Shown: in pieces, positions 16,871 to 24,560 of the stretch | Numbering within the stretch: position 1 is the stretch's first letter | Layout: every line of letters starts with the position of its first letter | DNA from: VFMC01 sp040398525 | GTDB lineage: Bacteria > Actinomycetota > Acidimicrobiia > Acidimicrobiales > Ilumatobacteraceae | Direction of reading: 5' to 3' | Assembly (NCBI GenBank): GCA_040398525.1 | Contig: JBBATY010000009.1 | Location: 29,913-93,912, forward strand | DNA length: 64,000 nucleotides | Notes under the pieces: generated by a model | What the model was told of the DNA's origin: nothing | Database searches by the model: none | The model's input: only the letters and a program-made list of their open reading frames with translations | Position numbers and translations under genes: made by a program

Positions 16871-18598
16871 ATGAGTTCACAGTTCGACAAGCTCCGTAGC
16901 GGGGTCGGCCCGCTGCAGGGCGAGGTCATCGACGCGTTTGCACAGGGCTCCATCTCACGCCGGTCCTTCTTGGTCCGCGGCAGCGTGGTGGGCCTGAGCG
17001 CAGCGTTCATGGGCTCGCTCGTGGCAGCGTGTGGTGGCGACGACAGCACCGCCACCGAGACCACTGCCGGTGGCGGCACCGAGACCACCGCTGCTGGCGG
17101 CGGCACCGAGACCACCGCCGCGCCGGCACCTGGCGGCCTCCAGCCGGGCGGTGTCCTGCGCATCGCTGCGCAGCGCCCGGGCAGCCCGCTCGACCCGGTG
17201 GCCATGGACAACCTGGGTGCCTACACCCCGGTCGTCACGTGCTTCGAGTACCTCTGCGGCCCCGGCGAAGGCGCTGGGCTGGCACCGATGCTCGCCGAGT
17301 CGTGGGAGCCCAACGCCGACGGCAGCGCCTGGACGTTCAACCTGCGCAAGGGCGTGAAGTGGCACGACGGCACCGACTTCACGTCGGCCGATGTGGTGGC
17401 CACCATGGAGCGGATGATCGAGGCCGGCAAGTTGTCGGCCTACATGGACCCGGGCGGCTGTGTCGCAGTCGACGACAGCACGGTCACCATGAACCTGAAG
17501 GCCCCCGACGGCCAGTTCCCGTACAACGTCTGCCACTGGAACCCGCAGACCGTCATCACCCCGGCAGCGTTCGCCACCGGCACGACGCTCGACCAGGCGC
17601 CGAACGGCACCGGCGCGTTCAAGTTGGCGAAGTTCGACGTGGCCGTCGGTGCGACCTTCGAGGCCAACGCCGAGTACTGGGGCGGCAAGCCCACCCTCGA
17701 CGGTCTCGAGTTCATCTTCAGCGACGACCTCGCCACCCAGGTGTCGGGTCTGCAGGGCGGCGCAGCTGACGCCATCGTGCAGTTCTCGGTCGTCGGCGGC
17801 GAGGCAATCCTGAACAGCTCCGACTTCGTCGTCCAGACGATCCGTGGCGCGGCCCACCGCCAGCTGTGGATGAATGTCCGCGAGGGTACCTTCACCGATG
17901 TGAAGCTCCGTACGGCCATCGCGCTCGCAGTCGACCGCCAGGCGTGCATCGACATCGTCCTCCAGGGCAAGGGTGACCTCGGCAACGACCACCCGATCGC
18001 CCCGGTGTACGAGTTCTGGGACTCGAGCCAGCCCCAGCGTGAGCGCGACGTCGATCAGGCCAAGGCGCTGCTCGATGAGACCGGCAACGCCGGAATGGCG
18101 ATCACCATGCATGTGCCGAAGCTGCAGGAGATCCCGCAGCTGGCCGAGCTGCTCCAGAGCCAGCTCAAGGAAGTCGGCATGGACGTCACGCTGAACGTCG
18201 AGAGCACCGACACCTTCTACGACCGCTGGTGCAAGGTGTACGACTCGACCAACGAGCCGGCCGGCTGCGACGGCGGCGAGGAGTTCGGCATCGTCGACTA
18301 CGGCAACCGCGGTGTGCCCGACGTGTACCTGGTCAAGGCCTACGCGACCGGCGAGTGGAACTCGGCGCACTACAACAGCGCCGAATTCAACACCGCTGTC
18401 GCCGACTACCAGGCGGCGCTCACGCTCGAGGATCGCAAGGAGCCGGTGTCGCGGATCCAGTCGATCGCCAACGCCGACGTGCCGTACGTGATCCCGTACT
18501 TCTACAACTCGCTGTACGCCACGACCAACAAGGTGACGGGCATCGTCGCCACCGGCCTCGGCCACTTCTACTGCGACAAGGCCGGGTTCACGGCCTGA
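16871..18598 (+). CDS. Peptide/nickel-type ABC importer, Tat-exported substrate-binding lipoprotein (family 5), copy 1
   Basis: The 575-residue protein is a family 5 solute-binding protein. Its export signal combines a twin-arginine SRRSFL (Arg30-Arg31) with a lipobox VAAC (Cys54), followed by a Thr/Gly linker. The mature part shows the family signature around LAPMLAESWEPNADGSAWTF and LRKGVKWHDGTDFTSADVV. The start at 16871 is fixed by the G-rich ribosome site and the signal. It leads an operon binding protein - DppB - DppC - fused DppDF, with a strong hairpin after this gene. Family 5 proteins bind peptides, opines, nickel or other solutes; location among demethylases suggests an N-methylated amino acid or betaine derivative, which is inference. 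Paralogous to 30616-32391. Confidence 0.88.
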   Translation: MSSQFDKLRSGVGPLQGEVIDAFAQGSISRRSFLVRGSVVGLSAAFMGSLVAACGGDDSTATETTAGGGTETTAAGGGTETTAAPAPGGLQPGGVLRIAAQRPGSPLDPVAMDNLGAYTPVVTCFEYLCGPGEGAGLAPMLAESWEPNADGSAWTFNLRKGVKWHDGTDFTSADVVATMERMIEAGKLSAYMDPGGCVAVDDSTVTMNLKAPDGQFPYNVCHWNPQTVITPAAFATGTTLDQAPNGTGAFKLAKFDVAVGATFEANAEYWGGKPTLDGLEFIFSDDLATQVSGLQGGAADAIVQFSVVGGEAILNSSDFVVQTIRGAAHRQLWMNVREGTFTDVKLRTAIALAVDRQACIDIVLQGKGDLGNDHPIAPVYEFWDSSQPQRERDVDQAKALLDETGNAGMAITMHVPKLQEIPQLAELLQSQLKEVGMDVTLNVESTDTFYDRWCKVYDSTNEPAGCDGGEEFGIVDYGNRGVPDVYLVKAYATGEWNSAHYNSAEFNTAVADYQAALTLEDRKEPVSRIQSIANADVPYVIPYFYNSLYATTNKVTGIVATGLGHFYCDKAGFTA

Positions 18599-18623
18599 TC
18601 TGCAGTAGCAGCCTTCGGATGGA

Positions 18624-18667
18624 CGGGGCCGGGCCGCTGCCCTCGCGCAGTGGCCCGGCCCCGTTTT
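18624..18667 (+). terminator. Strong hairpin after the binding-protein gene
   Basis: A perfect 12-bp GC stem (18624-18635 with 18652-18663) is followed by TTTT. It lies 26 bases after the binding-protein stop and before the permease genes, so it probably ends most transcripts, or protects the mRNA, giving more binding protein than membrane subunits. Confidence 0.8.
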
Positions 18668-18707
18668 CCGATCCCACACCATCCCGAGTGCTCCCTGACG
18701 GACCCTG

Positions 18708-19658
18708 ATGCGACGCTTCCTCCTCAAACGACTCGTGTCCGCCATCGTCACCTTGTGGCTGTTGGCGACGATCGTCTTCCTCATCGTGAACGTGCTTCCC
18801 GGTGACGTCGGACGCAAGATCCTCGGGCCATTCGCCACGCAGGAGAGCGTCGCTGCCTACAACGAGCGCTTGGGCACCAACCGTCCGCTCATCGTGCAGT
18901 ACCTCGACTCGATGCGACGGGTGTTCACCTTCAATTTCGGCGATGCGTACTCGACCAGTTCGCCGGTGAACGACATCATCTTCCCGGCACTCGGTCGCTC
19001 CGCCAAGCTGGCGCTCCTGGCGTTCGTCATCACCATCCCTCTATCGATCATGGCCGGCATCATCGCTGCCCGCCGACAGGACAAGCTCACCGACCGGGCC
19101 ATCGTGAACGCCGGCTTGGCGACGTCGTCGATCCCCGAGTTCGTGTCCGCTGCCGTGCTCATGTCGATCTTCTGCGTGCACTGGAAGATCGGCGAGGTGT
19201 ACGCCAACCCGCCTGACGGCACACCCCTGCTCGGGCAACTCCGCTACCTGCTCATGCCAGCGTTAGCAATGGCGATCGCCTACTTCGGCTATCTCGCACG
19301 GATGACCAGGGCGGGTGTGATCGCCGCACAGAGCTCCGACTATGCCCGGACCGCCACGATGAAGGGCCTCCCGCAGAGCACGGTCATGCGACGTCATGTC
19401 CTGCGCAACGCGCTGGCTCCGACGATCACCGTCATCAGCGTGCAGATCGGCTACCTGATGGGCGGCATCATCGGAGTCGAGAAGGTCTTCAACTACAACG
19501 GCCTCGGCACCGTGATGTTGAACGCTCAAAAGGCCAAGGACATCCCGCTGTTGCAGGGGGCCGTGCTGCTCGTCGGCATCATCTACATGCTGTCCACGCT
19601 CATCGCCGACCTGGTGATCGCCTACCTCAACCCCAGGGTCCGACTGGAGACGACATGA
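18708..19658 (+). CDS. Peptide-type ABC importer permease, DppB-like
   Basis: A 316-residue inner membrane protein with the DppB/OppB layout: a first helix at once (LLKRLVSAIVTLWLLATIVFLIVNVLPGD shape, residues 5-30), a soluble loop with the LGTNRPLIVQYL segment, then five more helices. The ATPase-coupling loop SSDYARTATMKGLPQSTVMRRHVLRNALAP is the family EAA motif. It follows the binding protein across a hairpin and overlaps the next permease by ATGA. It pairs with the DppC-like protein to form the channel. Confidence 0.9.
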   Translation: MRRFLLKRLVSAIVTLWLLATIVFLIVNVLPGDVGRKILGPFATQESVAAYNERLGTNRPLIVQYLDSMRRVFTFNFGDAYSTSSPVNDIIFPALGRSAKLALLAFVITIPLSIMAGIIAARRQDKLTDRAIVNAGLATSSIPEFVSAAVLMSIFCVHWKIGEVYANPPDGTPLLGQLRYLLMPALAMAIAYFGYLARMTRAGVIAAQSSDYARTATMKGLPQSTVMRRHVLRNALAPTITVISVQIGYLMGGIIGVEKVFNYNGLGTVMLNAQKAKDIPLLQGAVLLVGIIYMLSTLIADLVIAYLNPRVRLETT

Positions 19659-20578
19659 CGACGGACTCACCCCTCGATGAGACCTCCTCATCGACTCCCG
19701 ATCCAGAGATCGTGATCGCCACGGGCATCCAGCAGGCGAGCGAACGCAAGGTTGCGCGGCGCGAGAATTGGCGGCTGATCCGTCGTCGTCCGGCCTTCAT
19801 CATCGGCGTGTTCATCGTGCTGGTGTGGGTGGTGTGCGCGATCTTCGGCAACCGCATCGCGCCCCACGATCCGCTCAACTACCGGGCGCAGGTGCACCTG
19901 TCGCCCCGAGCGGAGTTTCCCTTCGGCACCGACAAGAACGCCCGCGACGTGCTGTCCCGAGTGATCGCCGGTGCCCGCGACGTGCTCACCATCGCTCCGG
20001 CAGCCGCGATCCTCGGCGTCGTGTTCGGTGTGATCCTGGGCCTCCTCATGGGCTACATCGGCAAGCGCCTCGACATGGTGCTCAGCCGCGTCGTCGAGGC
20101 ATTCCTCGCCCTTCCGGTCGTGCTCATCGCGTTGCTTGCCATCGTCACCCTCGGGAACTCGGCCTGGGTCGTCTTGGGTGTCGTCGCTGCGCTGTTCACC
20201 CCGATCGTCGCTCGAACGGTGCGGGCAGCCGTGATGGCCGAACGCGACCTCGACTACGTCACCTCGGCCAAACTGCGCGGCGAGTCGTCGTCGTTCATCA
20301 TGTTCCGCGAGATCCTTCCCAACGTGATGGGCCCGATCGTCGTCGAGCTCACGGTGCGCATCGGCTATGCGGTCTTCACGATCTCGACGCTGTCGTTCCT
20401 CGGGGCAGGCCCGCCGCCTCCGTCGCCCGACTGGGGTGCCCAGGTGAGCGAGGGGTACAACTCGATCAGCGCTGGCATCTGGTGGACGACGTTCTTCCCG
20501 GCAGCGGCGATCGCCAGCCTGGTGATCGCAGTCAATCTGATCGCCGACTCGGTGCAGTCGGTCCTGGAGGCATCGTGA
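19655..20578 (+). CDS. Peptide-type ABC importer permease, DppC-like
   Basis: This 307-residue membrane protein has the DppC/OppC N-terminal domain (a basic cytoplasmic start, a first helix at about residues 48-68, then a periplasmic loop ending in FPFGTDKNARDVLSRVI) and a C-terminal permease module with the coupling loop RDLDYVTSAKLRGESSSFIMFREILPN. Its ATG overlaps the DppB-like stop, and its stop overlaps the GTG of the ATPase, so the three are translationally coupled. Confidence 0.9.
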   Translation: MTTDSPLDETSSSTPDPEIVIATGIQQASERKVARRENWRLIRRRPAFIIGVFIVLVWVVCAIFGNRIAPHDPLNYRAQVHLSPRAEFPFGTDKNARDVLSRVIAGARDVLTIAPAAAILGVVFGVILGLLMGYIGKRLDMVLSRVVEAFLALPVVLIALLAIVTLGNSAWVVLGVVAALFTPIVARTVRAAVMAERDLDYVTSAKLRGESSSFIMFREILPNVMGPIVVELTVRIGYAVFTISTLSFLGAGPPPPSPDWGAQVSEGYNSISAGIWWTTFFPAAAIASLVIAVNLIADSVQSVLEAS

Positions 20579-22638
20579 CCGACCTCGCCGTCCCTGCGTC
20601 CAGCCCTGCCTCGAGCACGGCTGCGCTCGAGGTCCGCGACCTCGAGGTGGTCTACAAGGTCCGCGGCATCGACCGCATCGTGCTGCGCGGCGTGTCGTTC
20701 GCCATCGCACCGGGCGAGGCCTACGGCCTCGTCGGTGAATCCGGCTGCGGCAAGAGCACCACCGCGTACGCCGCGCTTCGCTACCTGCCGCGTAACGGCC
20801 GGATCACTTCCGGGCAGGTGCTGGTGGGCGGTCAGGACGTCACGGCGATGAGCGAGTCGCGGCTGCGCGAGTTCCGCGCCCGCGACGCATCGATGGTCTA
20901 CCAGGACCCTGCGCAAGCGATGAACCCGACGATCCGCGTCGGCAGCCAGTTGATCGAGAGCTTCACCCTGCTCGGCCAGAACAAGCAGCAGGCGCAGGCT
21001 TCCGCGATCGAGGCGCTGCGCAAGGTGCGCATCGCCGACCCCGAGCGCGTGATGGACCGCTACCCGTTCCAGCTCTCGGGCGGGATGCAGCAGCGGGTCG
21101 TCATCGCCATGGCGTTGGCCTGCGATCCGAAGCTGCTCGTGCTCGACGAACCCACGACAGGCCTCGACGCAACCGTGGAGGCCGAGGTGCTCGACCTCGT
21201 GCAGACCCTGCGCAAGGAGAGCGACGCTGCCGTCCTGTTGATCGCCCACAACCTCGGCATCATCCGTTCGTTGTGCGATCGGGTTGGCGTGATGTACGCC
21301 GGCCGCATCGTCGAACAGGGGCCCAGTTCGCAGGTGTTCGACAGCCCCCAGCATCCGTACACGGTCGGGCTGTTGCGCTCGCTACCGCGCCGGGGAGCGC
21401 GCAAGACCGAGAAGTCGCTCGCCACCATCCCGGGCATCCTGCCGCTCATCGGCGCCGATCTCCCCACCTGTGTGTTCGTCGATCGCTGTCCGCTGGCAGA
21501 CGACGTGTGCCGCACCGAGGTTCCGCCCGTCACCCCCATTGGCGACGACGGCACGCGGTACTCGCGCTGCCACCACGTCGACCGTATCGACCAGATCCAC
21601 GACGACGTCACCAAGGTGGGCATCAGCATGCTGGTGTCCGACGAGGCGCACCCCGACGTGTTGCAACTCAGCCATGTGTCGAAGACGTTCAAGCAGCGCA
21701 ACACGGCCATCCCAGCCCTCGTCGACGTCGACCTCGAACTCGTCGAGGGCGAGACGCTCGGCATCGTGGGCGAGTCCGGTTCCGGCAAATCGACACTCGC
21801 CAAGACGATGCTCGGCATCGAGAGCCTCGACACCGGTGGCTCGGTGTCGCTCGACGGCCACCAGCTCGCTGCGTCCACGGTCGACCGCACGGCCGACGAC
21901 AAACGGTCGATGCAGATGATCTTCCAGAACCCCGACTCGGCACTGAACCGCAGCTGGTCGGTGCGGCGCATCCTGGTGCGCAGTGTCGAGAAGCTCACCG
22001 GCATCAAGGGCAAGGAGGCCAACGACCGTGTCGAGGCCCTCGCCGCGCACCTGCGGCTCACCCCTCGCCACCTCGACCTGAAGCCGCGCCAGCTCTCGGG
22101 CGGCCTGAAGCAGCGTGTTGCCATCGCCCGCGCCTTCGTCGGCGATCCGCGCATCGTGGTGTGCGACGAGCCCACCAGCGCCCTCGACGTGTCGGTGCAA
22201 GCCGCCATCTTGAACCTTCTCGCCGATCTGCAGTCCGAGAACAAGACGAGCTACGTCTTCATCTCCCACGACATGGGTGTGGTTCGCTATCTCGCTGATC
22301 GCATCGCCGTGATGTACCTCGGCCGCATCCAGGAGATCGGCTCCACCGACGAGGTGTTCACGGGGCCCAACCACCCGTACACCGAGGCACTGCTCTCGGC
22401 CATTCCCGATGTCGACGGCGGTATGCGGGAACGCGTCCGCCTCGGCGGCGAGATCCCCAGCCCGGCCAACCCGCCGTCGGGCTGTGTGTTCCATCCGCGC
22501 TGCCCGCGGGCCATGCCCGGGGTGTGCGAGATCAGCGAGCCACCGCTGCGCGAGGTCTCGCCGGGGCATGCGATGCGCTGCCACATCCCCATCGAGACCC
22601 TCGTCGAGCTGCAGCGCAAGCCCTCGGTCGACGCCTGA
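20575..22638 (+). CDS. Peptide-type ABC importer, fused double ATP-binding protein (DppD-DppF)
   Basis: One 687-residue chain carries both ATPase halves. Half 1: Walker A GESGCGKST at residues 54-62, signature LSGGMQQRVVIAMAL, then the Cys-rich oligopeptide tail (DLPTCVFVDRCPLADDVC). Half 2: Walker A GESGSGKST near 399-407, signature LSGGLKQRVAIARAF, and a second tail (SGCVFHPRCPRAMPGVC). The GTG at 20575 overlaps the permease stop. It closes the operon; a hairpin separates it from the convergent sox genes. The homologue at 26731-28752 has the same fused build. Confidence 0.9.
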   Translation: MTDLAVPASSPASSTAALEVRDLEVVYKVRGIDRIVLRGVSFAIAPGEAYGLVGESGCGKSTTAYAALRYLPRNGRITSGQVLVGGQDVTAMSESRLREFRARDASMVYQDPAQAMNPTIRVGSQLIESFTLLGQNKQQAQASAIEALRKVRIADPERVMDRYPFQLSGGMQQRVVIAMALACDPKLLVLDEPTTGLDATVEAEVLDLVQTLRKESDAAVLLIAHNLGIIRSLCDRVGVMYAGRIVEQGPSSQVFDSPQHPYTVGLLRSLPRRGARKTEKSLATIPGILPLIGADLPTCVFVDRCPLADDVCRTEVPPVTPIGDDGTRYSRCHHVDRIDQIHDDVTKVGISMLVSDEAHPDVLQLSHVSKTFKQRNTAIPALVDVDLELVEGETLGIVGESGSGKSTLAKTMLGIESLDTGGSVSLDGHQLAASTVDRTADDKRSMQMIFQNPDSALNRSWSVRRILVRSVEKLTGIKGKEANDRVEALAAHLRLTPRHLDLKPRQLSGGLKQRVAIARAFVGDPRIVVCDEPTSALDVSVQAAILNLLADLQSENKTSYVFISHDMGVVRYLADRIAVMYLGRIQEIGSTDEVFTGPNHPYTEALLSAIPDVDGGMRERVRLGGEIPSPANPPSGCVFHPRCPRAMPGVCEISEPPLREVSPGHAMRCHIPIETLVELQRKPSVDA

Positions 22639-22666
22639 CGGGCATGCTGCGGAGGCAGCGTGCCCG
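22639..22666. terminator. Hairpin between convergent ABC and sox operons
   Basis: Arms of 12 bp (with one G-U pair) close on a GGAG loop directly after the ATPase stop codon. No T tract follows, so the hairpin may serve as an RNA end for both converging transcripts. Confidence 0.5.
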
Positions 22667-22684
22667 CTCGCTGGTGCGGGCGGG

Positions 22685-22921
22685 TCAGTCGACGATGCGA
22701 TCGACGCTGGTGTCGCGCTGCACGGTGCACCAGCGGTGGCAGCCACCCGAGTGGAACCACCGCTCGGTCTGCACACCCGACCCGTTGGTGAAGAACCACA
22801 CCCGGTGCAGGTCGCGTTCGATCGGGTCGGTGATCGACGCTGGCGCCTCGGGGTCTTCGCCGCCGAATCGGAACTCTTCCACCGGCCGCGGGCCGCAGTG
22901 TGGGCAGGGGATCGTCAGCAT
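22685..22921 (-). CDS. soxD: Sarcosine oxidase delta subunit
   Basis: A 78-residue zinc-binding subunit. It opens with IPCPHCGPRPVEEF (Cys6, Cys9) and contains the family stretches RVWFFTNGSGVQTERWFHS and CHRWCTVQRDT near the end, as in SoxD where Cys/His ligands hold zinc. Length is slightly below typical (about 90-100). The start at 22921 lies 8 bases after the soxB stop. Last gene of the ABC-soxAGBD operon. The delta subunit is needed for assembly of the heterotetramer. Confidence 0.9.
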   Translation of the reverse strand: MLTIPCPHCGPRPVEEFRFGGEDPEAPASITDPIERDLHRVWFFTNGSGVQTERWFHSGGCHRWCTVQRDTSVDRIVD

Positions 22922-22929
22922 CGTGGCTC

Positions 22930-24138
22930 CTACTTGGTGCCGGTCGAGCCGAGGTCGGCCATCGGCTGGTCCTTGGCGAAGCGGTCGAGGGCGAACGGGG
23001 CGATCAGCTCGGGCACGCGGCCCGTGGCGATGAGCTCGGCGAGCTGCTCGCCGCCGGCGGGAATGGCTTTGAAGCCCCACGTGCCCCAGCCAGTGGTGAT
23101 GTAGAAGCCGTCGACGCCGGTGTGGCCGATGATGGGCGAGAAGTCGGCCGACACATCGCACCGCCCCGTCCACTGGCGCAGGATGCGCAGGTCGCGGGTG
23201 AACGGCAGCACCATCGCCATCTTGCGCGAGCACTGCTGAAGGAACTGGAACGACGACTGCAGCGAGTAGCTGGCCTGCGGCTCGTACTCGTGGCCGATGA
23301 GCATCTGCCCGCGGGCGGTCTGCGAGATGTACGAGTTCATCTCGGTGTCGGAGATGATGTTGGGGAACGTGCGGGCGTAGCTGTTGGTGACGAACGCCTG
23401 CAGCGGGTGGGTGCGGATGGGCAGGCGCAAGTCGGCGTGTGCTGCGAGCACCGACACGTTGCCGCCCACGGCGCTGACCACCGCGCCGGCGTGGATGTCG
23501 CCCGTGGGGGTGCGCACGCCGGTGACCCGGCCGCCGTCGCGCAGCAAGCCGATGACCGGCGTGTTCTGCACCACGTGCACGCCACGACGCATCGCCCCCT
23601 GGGCGTAGGCCCACACCACGCGGTCGTGGCGGGCCGAGGCGCCGGGAAGGTGGTAGCTCGCTCCGAGCACCGGGTAGCGGCCGCCACCGGAGAGGTCGAT
23701 CTGCGGACAGAGGCGCTTCACTTCGGAGGGCTCGATGAAGTGGGTCTCCACCCCGAAGGCCTGATTCAGCAGGGCGCGGGCGCGCTGGGTGCGCAGCGTG
23801 GCTTCGCTGTGGGCCAGCCACATCAGACCCTTGGTGTCGTGCATGATCCAGCAGCCGGTCTCGGCCTCGAGTTGCTGGTACAGCCGCACGCTGTGGTCGT
23901 AGAACTTGATCGACTCCGACAACCCGTAGTTGGAGCGGATGATCGTGGTATTGCGGCCCGAGTTGCCGCTGCCGATGTAGTTGGCCTCGATGACCAGCAC
24001 GTCGGTGATGCCGTGGCGTTCGGCGAGGTGATAGGCGGTCGACAGACCGTGGCCGCCGCCACCGACGATGACGACGTCGTACGACGACTTCGGTTCGTGC
24101 CAGGCCAGTTCGAGCAGGGTTTCGACGAACTCGTTCAT
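22930..24138 (-). CDS. soxB: Sarcosine oxidase beta subunit (FAD/FMN-binding)
   Basis: The 402-residue catalytic subunit oxidises the N-methyl group of sarcosine. Seen: a DAO fold with VVIVGGGGHGLSTAYHLAE at about residue 23, YIGSGNSGRNTTIIRSNYG, and the C-terminal GVDGFYITTGWGTWGFKAIPAGG. Length equals the family norm. The ATG at 24138 overlaps the soxG stop (ATGA), which decides it against an in-frame ATG much further upstream. In relatives this subunit holds non-covalent FAD and covalently bound FMN and hands methylene to THF bound on the alpha subunit. Confidence 0.93.
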   Translation of the reverse strand: MNEFVETLLELAWHEPKSSYDVVIVGGGGHGLSTAYHLAERHGITDVLVIEANYIGSGNSGRNTTIIRSNYGLSESIKFYDHSVRLYQQLEAETGCWIMHDTKGLMWLAHSEATLRTQRARALLNQAFGVETHFIEPSEVKRLCPQIDLSGGGRYPVLGASYHLPGASARHDRVVWAYAQGAMRRGVHVVQNTPVIGLLRDGGRVTGVRTPTGDIHAGAVVSAVGGNVSVLAAHADLRLPIRTHPLQAFVTNSYARTFPNIISDTEMNSYISQTARGQMLIGHEYEPQASYSLQSSFQFLQQCSRKMAMVLPFTRDLRILRQWTGRCDVSADFSPIIGHTGVDGFYITTGWGTWGFKAIPAGGEQLAELIATGRVPELIAPFALDRFAKDQPMADLGSTGTK

Positions 24139-24560
24139 GCCACGGCCCCCAGTCGGTCGGGCACCTCGTGGAACGCCGAGCCCGACACGATGAGCAACGT
24201 TCGGTCGGCCTCCATCACCAGCTTGATGGCCAGACCGCACACCATGCCCTGGGCCAGTGCCGGCCGGGTGGTGGGCAGCGGCCACTCGAGCTTGTGGGTC
24301 AGTGCCGTCAACTGCGCCGCATCGAGCCAGGCGCCACGGAACATGGCCTCGGGTTCGATGATCGCATGCGGGTCGGCGGTGGCCACCGCAGCGGCGTCGT
24401 CGACGGTGGCGTCGATGACCAAGGCGTCGTCGGGGGCGACGCGCACCATGATGGCGCCGGCTGGCCAGGTGGCCGCGTCGATGGCGGCAGGCTTGGCCGT
24501 GATGCGCACGCCCATCAGGGTGGAGAATCGCATCGGTTCGAGTGCGTCAGAGGCGGGCAC
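24135..24560 (-). CDS. soxG: Sarcosine oxidase gamma subunit
   Basis: A small 141-residue protein placed between soxA and soxB. It is poorly conserved in general; here DAATWPAGAIMVRVAPDDALVI and the C-terminal DRTLLIVSGSAFHEVPDRLG are the recognisable parts. I set the start at GTG 24560 because GGAGGG sits 5 nt upstream; it then overlaps the end of soxA by 14 bases. The ATG at 24533 has no ribosome site. Identity rests partly on operon position and the alpha-gamma-beta-delta set. Confidence 0.78.
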   Translation of the reverse strand: MPASDALEPMRFSTLMGVRITAKPAAIDAATWPAGAIMVRVAPDDALVIDATVDDAAAVATADPHAIIEPEAMFRGAWLDAAQLTALTHKLEWPLPTTRPALAQGMVCGLAIKLVMEADRTLLIVSGSAFHEVPDRLGAVA

